From: Vicia villosa
Taxonomy: Eukaryota > Streptophyta > Magnoliopsida > Fabales > Fabaceae
Reading direction: 5' to 3'
DNA: 64,000 bases
NCBI RefSeq assembly: GCF_029867415.1
Contig: NW_026705173.1
Span: forward strand, 124,001-188,000
Shown: one piece after another, positions 57,672 to 64,000 of the stretch
How positions within the stretch are numbered: the first letter of the stretch is position 1
Layout of the letters: each line of letters begins with the position of its first letter
Position numbers and translations under genes: made by a program
Notes under the pieces: model-generated
Told to the model about the DNA's origin: nothing
Seen by the model: the letters and a program-made list of their open reading frames with translations, nothing else
The model's database searches: none

Positions 57672-59729
57672 TGTAACACCCCTCTAATACCCCATGGCAA
57701 TTAACAAAATTAAATCAGAGTAAACATGCAAAAGGTGTCACAATTCAAAAATAAAAGAAAACACACGTTCGACATATGTCATGCATTCACTGAAACATCT
57801 GAAATTATAACTCATAGATAAAAATCATGTTTACACAACGGAATCAAATCATCAAGTCAACATTATATCATTAATGTATCAGACTTCAAATAAAATAAAC
57901 AATAGAGTTATAATTCGAAACTCAAAACATCGCGTCCCCAGTGTTACATCTATCAGAGCATGACACCGACACAACAACTAAACCGACTTATGAGCTAATC
58001 CTCACCAAGTCGAAAGCAGCTATCCTCAATCTGAAAATTGTCAACAAGTAAGGGTGAGTCTCATTCTCAATTAATCAATGTTATGCATTCATAAGCAACA
58101 AAACATCATAATATATCATTCACCCAATTTGTCATATATTCAGATTCACATCTATTATTCATCAATTCACACAATAATAGATTACAACACAACACAGAAA
58201 TCCATACAATCATGTTATGACAAAACGCATATGACACAACTGACACTATGCATGTGGTACCAAAATTCGTGAATCACATTCACAGGACTTCTCTCTGCGA
58301 TACTGCCCTTCAAGTCGCTTACACCCCACATGGGCACACGACTAACCTCATCGCTCACACCCCCATGGGCACACGATGACTGCTTACTAATCTCCGCACA
58401 ATGGGAATTAGCCACCAACGATCCACTCATCAACGGGATCCAATGTAAATGATTTATGAAGGAATGCACACATATCACATACTTATATCATCACCGATCC
58501 GATGCTTAACATCGTCTCATTTCATCTCACCAATATCATCACAAACAAGTATGTACATGTCCCAGCATCATTCAATCATTCACATACATTCACCACAATC
58601 AACATATTAATATTAACAACATATTAATATTCACAAATCATCAATCATCATCATATAATTCTCAACAATCATCACATCATAATGTTTTCAAACAACATCT
58701 TATATTGTCACATTTCATCATACATGTCAACAATACATCATCCCATTTACACAAATCGTCACATGATTAATATTTCAACATAGCATGTATTTAACACATC
58801 TCATCACATATATGTACAATACATCATTCACCAAGAAATAAAATCATATTTAAAAACAATTGGATTTACACCTCATTTCATCATTTAAACACGTAGGCTA
58901 TCTCATAAGATTCATCGTACTCGAAACGACACTAAAAACAGACCTACGGTTCGAAAGTTACACATCATTTAACTTTCCCAAGAAATAACTAACGCTACAG
59001 CACGCGGCGCAACCAACGTTCGCGGCGCGACCTGAACCACACAAACACGTTCGCGGCGCCAACTCATGCACGCGGCGGGATACGAGAAAATAAGTACGCC
59101 TTCGCGGCGCCAACACATGGACGCGGCGCGACCTGGCGATTTTGCAGAATTACGGGTCTGCGTTAGACTCTGCGATTTCACATCCTTTTCACCCAAAAAC
59201 GATTCCAGACATAGCAGACAGGCATATAATCATCGAATTTCTCATCACACATCATTATACATCAAAACAACACATCAATAACCAACAATCTATACAAATT
59301 CATCAATTATCCCAAATCATAACATACCTAACAATATCAAATCCCAATATGCCCAATCGAATCGAATCATACGTTAATCTATCCTATTACCCATAATCAC
59401 ATAATAGAAATTAACCGGAAGAGTCCCCCCTTACCTTAGCCAAGAGTTCTTGATTGGTCTCTCCCTCCATTGCTCCTCTTTCACGTTCTTTGTGTTCCAA
59501 ACTTCTTTTCACATTCCTTTCTCTTATTCCCAATTCCTTATTATTTTATAAAATAACCTTTTAATTAGAATAGGGCCTTTACTAACGTAACACCCCCTCA
59601 TCCCTTAACATCACACATGGCCCAACACCATAACCATCCTTTTCCAATTAAATTCTACAAATCACCAATAATTCTAATTATTAATTAAATTTCCATTTAA
59701 ATTAAAAATTAAAATATACGGGTGTTACA
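57672..59729 (-). mobile_element. Element C 5' LTR, 2058 bp
   Basis: Same length and ends as 52395-54452. The primer site follows on the minus strand. The CGCGGCGC array is at about 58999-59137. The right target duplication GTCTT is at 59730-59734. The paired short frames in this LTR and its twin are conserved only because the LTRs are recent copies of each other. Confidence 0.95.
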
Positions 59730-62700
59730 GTCTTCAGTCTTCTTTTATGATGTTAAAACATCATACTAGGACATCTTTCTGGCAGGTCCAACTCCAACAT
59801 TTTCTCTTTCTTTTAAGGATCCCACAGACCACACAGAGTTTCCCCCCCTTAAAAGTTGCTCTTCAGAGATAACATAACATAACCACTTCTCCCCCTTTTT
59901 ATCCATAATAAGACAAAAGCTTTGTTGAAGGAGAACTCACTATAGCATAGGAAACATAACATCACAGATATCATCTTCATAGAGAAGGAGAAAACTGAGG
60001 CCATGATGCACATGAGGAAGAAAATACTAAATGCTCCCACTCGAACTGAGAACTATGCTACTACACAAATTGACACAACATCCTCTTTTTAGAGCATAAG
60101 AGGATACTCACTTTGAAATTTAAGCACATAGAGAACCAGAACTCAATATTAGATAATTCAAAACATAAGACAGCCAGTGTTCATGACTTTAGAATGATTC
60201 AATAACTTAGCCTATCCATAGAGACAACAGACCTCTATAGAATGACTTAGAATACAAGAAACAATTTGTGTTCATGACTCAAAACAAGACTCTAAAATTG
60301 AAAAATATCTTTACAAAACAACTACAAAGAATGACCTCAGACTTAACAATGTCTGAACACTACCCTTATACCCTATGCTTGTCACAATTTGACAAACATA
60401 ATCTATATAGACTCTAGACTTACCCATACCCGAAATAAGGACATGAGAGACTCAAACAAGACTTAAAAGTATGAAACATAAAAGACTCTAGAAACCTGAG
60501 CAATTTAAACAACATAACTGGACTTTAACAAATGTCTTAATCAAGAGATGTTATTTGAAAAAGAACTACATCAGATGGACTTGTGCAATGGTTGGAACAT
60601 GCACTAAATCAGAACAAGTGATATATACCATTAATACATGTTTTTGATGATAATCCAAAGAATGATCCTTGCTGGTTTTCAAGGACAAAACGTGTCTTGA
60701 GTTATGTTCTGACATCTTGTATGACATTGTTCTTCTGGCTTAAAGATTAGTCTTTGAGAGACTTTCCATTTGATTAGAAGAAGAATAACATTGTCCTGCT
60801 GATCTTCATACTCTCTTACTCCCCCTGAGATATACAAATTGAGGACATCTTTGATGTTCGTCCTTGAAGCAACCTTCATTTGGAATTGTCATAGTTTCCA
60901 AATTTAGAATCTTCAGTTTGCTTGCTACACAAGATTCAGATTGCCACACTCTGCAACTTGAAGTAGAAAAATTATAATTGTATAACCATAAATCAATCTT
61001 CAACAGATAAGTATGAACCTTATCTCTCTGGTGTATTCAACAGTAGTGATGATATATTTTCATGTAGATCTTTTTCTTCATCACATACTTCTTCTCTTCA
61101 TACATATATTGCAAATATCCAGTTCCCATCAAGATATTTAACAGAATTAGTATGCTTCACCAGATACCACTGCCACACTTTCTAAGCTTGTGAAGATAAT
61201 AGTGAACATTAACATTTAGTTCACACTAGTCCTTGAATACACAACTGGAACGGCTTCTCATCTAATAAGTACTAAGTCTCCCGTCAAGGTACTTATTAGT
61301 TACTCAGTAGGATTTACTACTCACACTAGTTCATCTTGACTGATTTCTTCTTCACAATCTTGCATCCAGGTTCTACACCTAATAAGTACTAAGTCTCCTG
61401 TCAAAGTACTTATCAGTTAGTCAGTTAGAATTTACTACTCACACTAGATCATTCCGACTGATTACCTCTTCACACTCAAATATTTTCCTCTTGGCAAGAA
61501 AAAACAAAAGGAAACTGAAGATCTTAAGATGATGTTGTAACATCTGATATGACATCATCCTTCATGGTTCTTGGTTAACATCTTTAACATCTAATTTATA
61601 GAACTTGGGGTGGAAACAACAGAGTGTAATTATCAGTAACATCCAGACCTATCAAGGAATAGAATAGCCAACATCTCAATAAGATTTTCTTCAGACTTTC
61701 ATTCTGATTTTGAGATGATGGATGCCATAGTGCGTACCTATAGATGAGATTCCCTCATTTAGGTTTCTGGAACAAACTTAGTTATAGCATAACACTGAAT
61801 TAGTAAGATTCTTCTGAGCCATCTGACTTCCTTGATTCCAAAAAAACTCTACCCTTTTTGGATAATAACTAGGGCGGTCACCATATGTGACCATATTTCA
61901 CTGTGGTTGAGACACAGTATTCAGCTCCAATAACTGCTCTATGGTTATGAATGAAAATCCACATATCTGGTTCCTTTGATCAAAAGAAGATACTAGATAT
62001 AAGCTCATCTTGATTTAAACATAAAGGATCAGAAAAGAATACCTTCACGAGTCTTCTTTAGCATTGAGCTTTTACTTCAAACCTCCCATAAAATAATATT
62101 TGGAGTCGAAGTACATGTTGATCGTGTCCTGATCAACTTATAATCAGATGTCTCCTCTTCCAGACCAGAAGTAGGTTTCAAACCAATGTTCTCACACAAC
62201 ACTAGTTTAGCATCAGAACTTCTATTCTTAAGCTGGTAGCTGCACACTAGTACTAATGTCCCAACATCCGGTAGGACATCTGTTCCTCCTTCTAGGAACA
62301 TTCCAGCCTTGAAACTCTTCAAGGTTCACACTTGCATATGATTATGAATATCATTGATCAATTGACATTCATCAGCTCTAATAAGCCATGCCATTATGAG
62401 TGGACTTGAGAGATTACTCAAGTATCTTTGACACTTTAATTATAGCTGTAAGGTTCTGCCATACATTTTGTTGAATATAGATAATCCTAGATCTTTCTTT
62501 TACAATAGGGGTTGCACCAGAGGCTATGCAGCGGAAAATAGCCATATATCAACAGAACTTACACAATGCTTACTCCATGAACCAATAGTAAGCATGACAT
62601 CCAAGGATTGAATGTACCTCAACCCTAAAAAAAGCTTTCTTCTGCACCAAGCAACAGACTAGACCCTACTCCAAACATCAAGTCATGATCATAAACCTTA

Positions 62701-63012
62701 ATTACAGAGGTTACCTTATCAGATTCTTCACTCCCGCGTGAAGCTTTTGATAATACTCTTCTCTGTGTATAATGATTGAACAATCCAATCCAAAATCCTC
62801 ACTCCCGCATGAAGTTTCTGAATTTAACCCTCTTGTCCAAGCATCTTCATCTCTTTTTCACATGCTGATCAGGTTGTCTAGGTCTTCCACAAATAGGTCT
62901 ATCCCCCACTTCAAAGGACCATACAATATGAACACTTCTTGTTCAAACAATCTTCTACCTTGTACACAACTAGAAAGTATCCCCATGGATCTCATCCAGC
63001 CACAAACAGGAT
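59730..63012 (-). mobile_element. Sirevirus-like body, coding region absent
   Basis: About 3.3 kb between the C insertion and the primer site. No gag, protease, integrase, RT or RNase H motif was found in either strand, whereas an autonomous Sirevirus body is several kb longer. It contains a duplicated block with a 9-bp inverted repeat at 61264-61414. It is either a large internal deletion or a non-autonomous family. The small frames (for example 62077-62322) have no recognised domain. Confidence 0.6.
61254..61470. repeat. 117-bp spaced duplication with inverted repeat
   Basis: AATAAGTAC (61264-61272) pairs with GTACTTATT (61289-61297), and the second copy at 61381-61414 pairs with one mismatch. 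The flanks (TTTACTACTCACACTAG) are duplicated as well. Possible stem-loop in element RNA. Confidence 0.7.
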
Positions 63013-63028
63013 GCCTGCTCCAATACCA
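63013..63028 (-). other. Sirevirus-like primer binding site, decayed
   Basis: Minus strand TGGTATTGGAGCAGGC, close to the initiator-methionine tRNA primer site TGGTATCAGAGC. It sits just after the LTR at 63030-64000. Confidence 0.65.
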
Positions 63029-63029
63029 A

Positions 63030-64000
63030 TTTAAATTCTAGTAAGACAGAACTCAAATGTCATATATGGATGTCATGACATTTGATCTGACATTATAAAA
63101 ATAGACAAGATAGGAATACAAATAACAGTGCAGAAAATAAATAACACACAAAATTGTTCACCCAGTTCGATATACAACAATACCTACTCTAGGGGCTATC
63201 AAGGCAGGGATGAAGTCCACTATTAGCAGTATCAATTCAAAGTTAACCTCCCCCGTTTACAACTTCTCACTTAATCACTACCCAATGATCCTTCTACCTA
63301 GGTCCTCCCTAGATCATAGCAATGATGTCTAACAGTCAACACCCCAGCCACTGCATCGACGGCCTAATTTCCAACATTCTAAGCACTGAAATAAATACAA
63401 CTTAGAGTTGCTTCAAAGCTTCCTCCACAAAAAATCCTGCACTCATTGCTTCACAGCTTCTGAGTGAGGAAAATAAACCTCTTACCTACAGGCTTCGAGG
63501 TAGAGATCACTGACCATCCCATAATCCGGGTGGTTCACTTACACGGCTAAACCTAAAAACTACATCTTGTCAATACTCGGCTAGCTTACTAAAATAGGTT
63601 ACAAAGCTTCCTATTTATAACCTATTCCCAATTAGACTTGGGCCTTCAATTACAGCTTTATTTGCTGTTACAAATCAGCAGAATTCTTCTGCTAAAAGAA
63701 AGGTCTTTAATCACAAGTTTCCTAAATTGTCTCCATAATTATAAACTATATGATCTTCAATATTCTGTCTTGATTCTTTTGACCTTTAAATCTTAACAAA
63801 CTGACATAACAAACTGTTGCTGAAGTTGCTCCACAATATAAGCTCCAAGATATTCTCCACAAATATCTCCATAAAATATGATCCAAGTAACAACAATAAG
63901 TTGTTACACTTTTGCAACAGATTTTCCTATAAAATCTTTCCATATTTAGTTTCCTAAATGTTCTCCTTGATCTCCTTAGATATAGCTCCACATAGGATTC
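63030..64000 (-). mobile_element. Sirevirus-like 5' LTR, runs off the window
   Basis: From 63248 to the right edge it matches 51213-51995; the full LTR would be about 1.2 kb and extend about 230 bp beyond the window. 63040-63247 is the U5/R end that the other copy lacks, including the block CCCAGTTCGATATACAACAA. The exact LTR end near 63030 lacks a clear TG/CA boundary. Confidence 0.75.

Overview
The window looks like intergenic, repeat-dominated DNA from a large legume genome. The Ogre/Tat-type LTRs (start TGTCATACCCC, primer site TGGCGACTCTGCTGGGG), the chromovirus-type Ty3/gypsy elements (TGGTATCAGAGC primer site), the Athila-like and Sirevirus-like remnants and a hAT element together fit tribe Fabeae (pea, vetch, faba bean, lentil). 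That assignment is inference from repeat content. I found no host gene, rRNA or functional tRNA gene. Every open frame that can be named is a decayed retrotransposon protein.

Layout. 1-1913: transcribed part of a Tat/Ogre-like LTR (+) carrying a hairpin array. 2100-3904: 3' end and LTR of a copia (Sirevirus-like) element (+). 3905-20047: two coding-poor Ogre-like bodies (-) joined through one LTR: LTR 3905-6888, body 6889-12703, LTR 12725-13979, body 13980-20030, primer site 20031-20047. A 650-bp hAT element sits at 7118-7767. 20048-23880: a second Tat/Ogre-like LTR (-) with a hairpin array homologous to the one at the left edge. 23881-24900: mixed LTR-retrotransposon fragments.

24901-51205: a chromovirus-type non-autonomous element, here called A (+). 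Its first LTR (24901-34291) was split by two Ogre-type solo LTRs (26508-29464 minus; 29683-33752 plus). Its body was split by a coding but broken gypsy element B (34462-41279) and by an Athila-like deletion derivative (42416-46681, minus). Its second LTR (48387-50848) is followed by another primer site and leader, so LTRs and bodies are in tandem. 51213-64000: a Sirevirus-like element (-) without its coding region, running off the right edge and split by element C (52395-59729, minus), a non-autonomous relative of A.

Target-site duplications are readable for five nested insertions: ATATG/ACATG, GGATG, GGAGA, AGTAT and GTCTT. The hAT has an 8-bp duplication, GAGATGGG. They fix the order of insertion: A before both solo LTRs, B and the Athila derivative; the Sirevirus before C.

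How the parts may work together: A and C share a collinear body of about 3.1-3.2 kb with no gag-pol, the same primer site, similar purine tracts and a leader hairpin. B has the same termini and primer site and encodes RT, RNase H and integrase. The simplest reading is that A and C are non-autonomous families mobilised by B-like enzymes. The most unusual signals are (i) tandem hairpins in the LTR leader whose stems differ between two diverged copies yet still pair, (ii) arrays of CpG-rich motifs at the same LTR position in A, B and C, made of ATACGCGTAT-like units in A/B and CGCGGCGC-like units in C, and (iii) a tRNA-like Pol III-box module at the same place in three Ogre-type LTRs.
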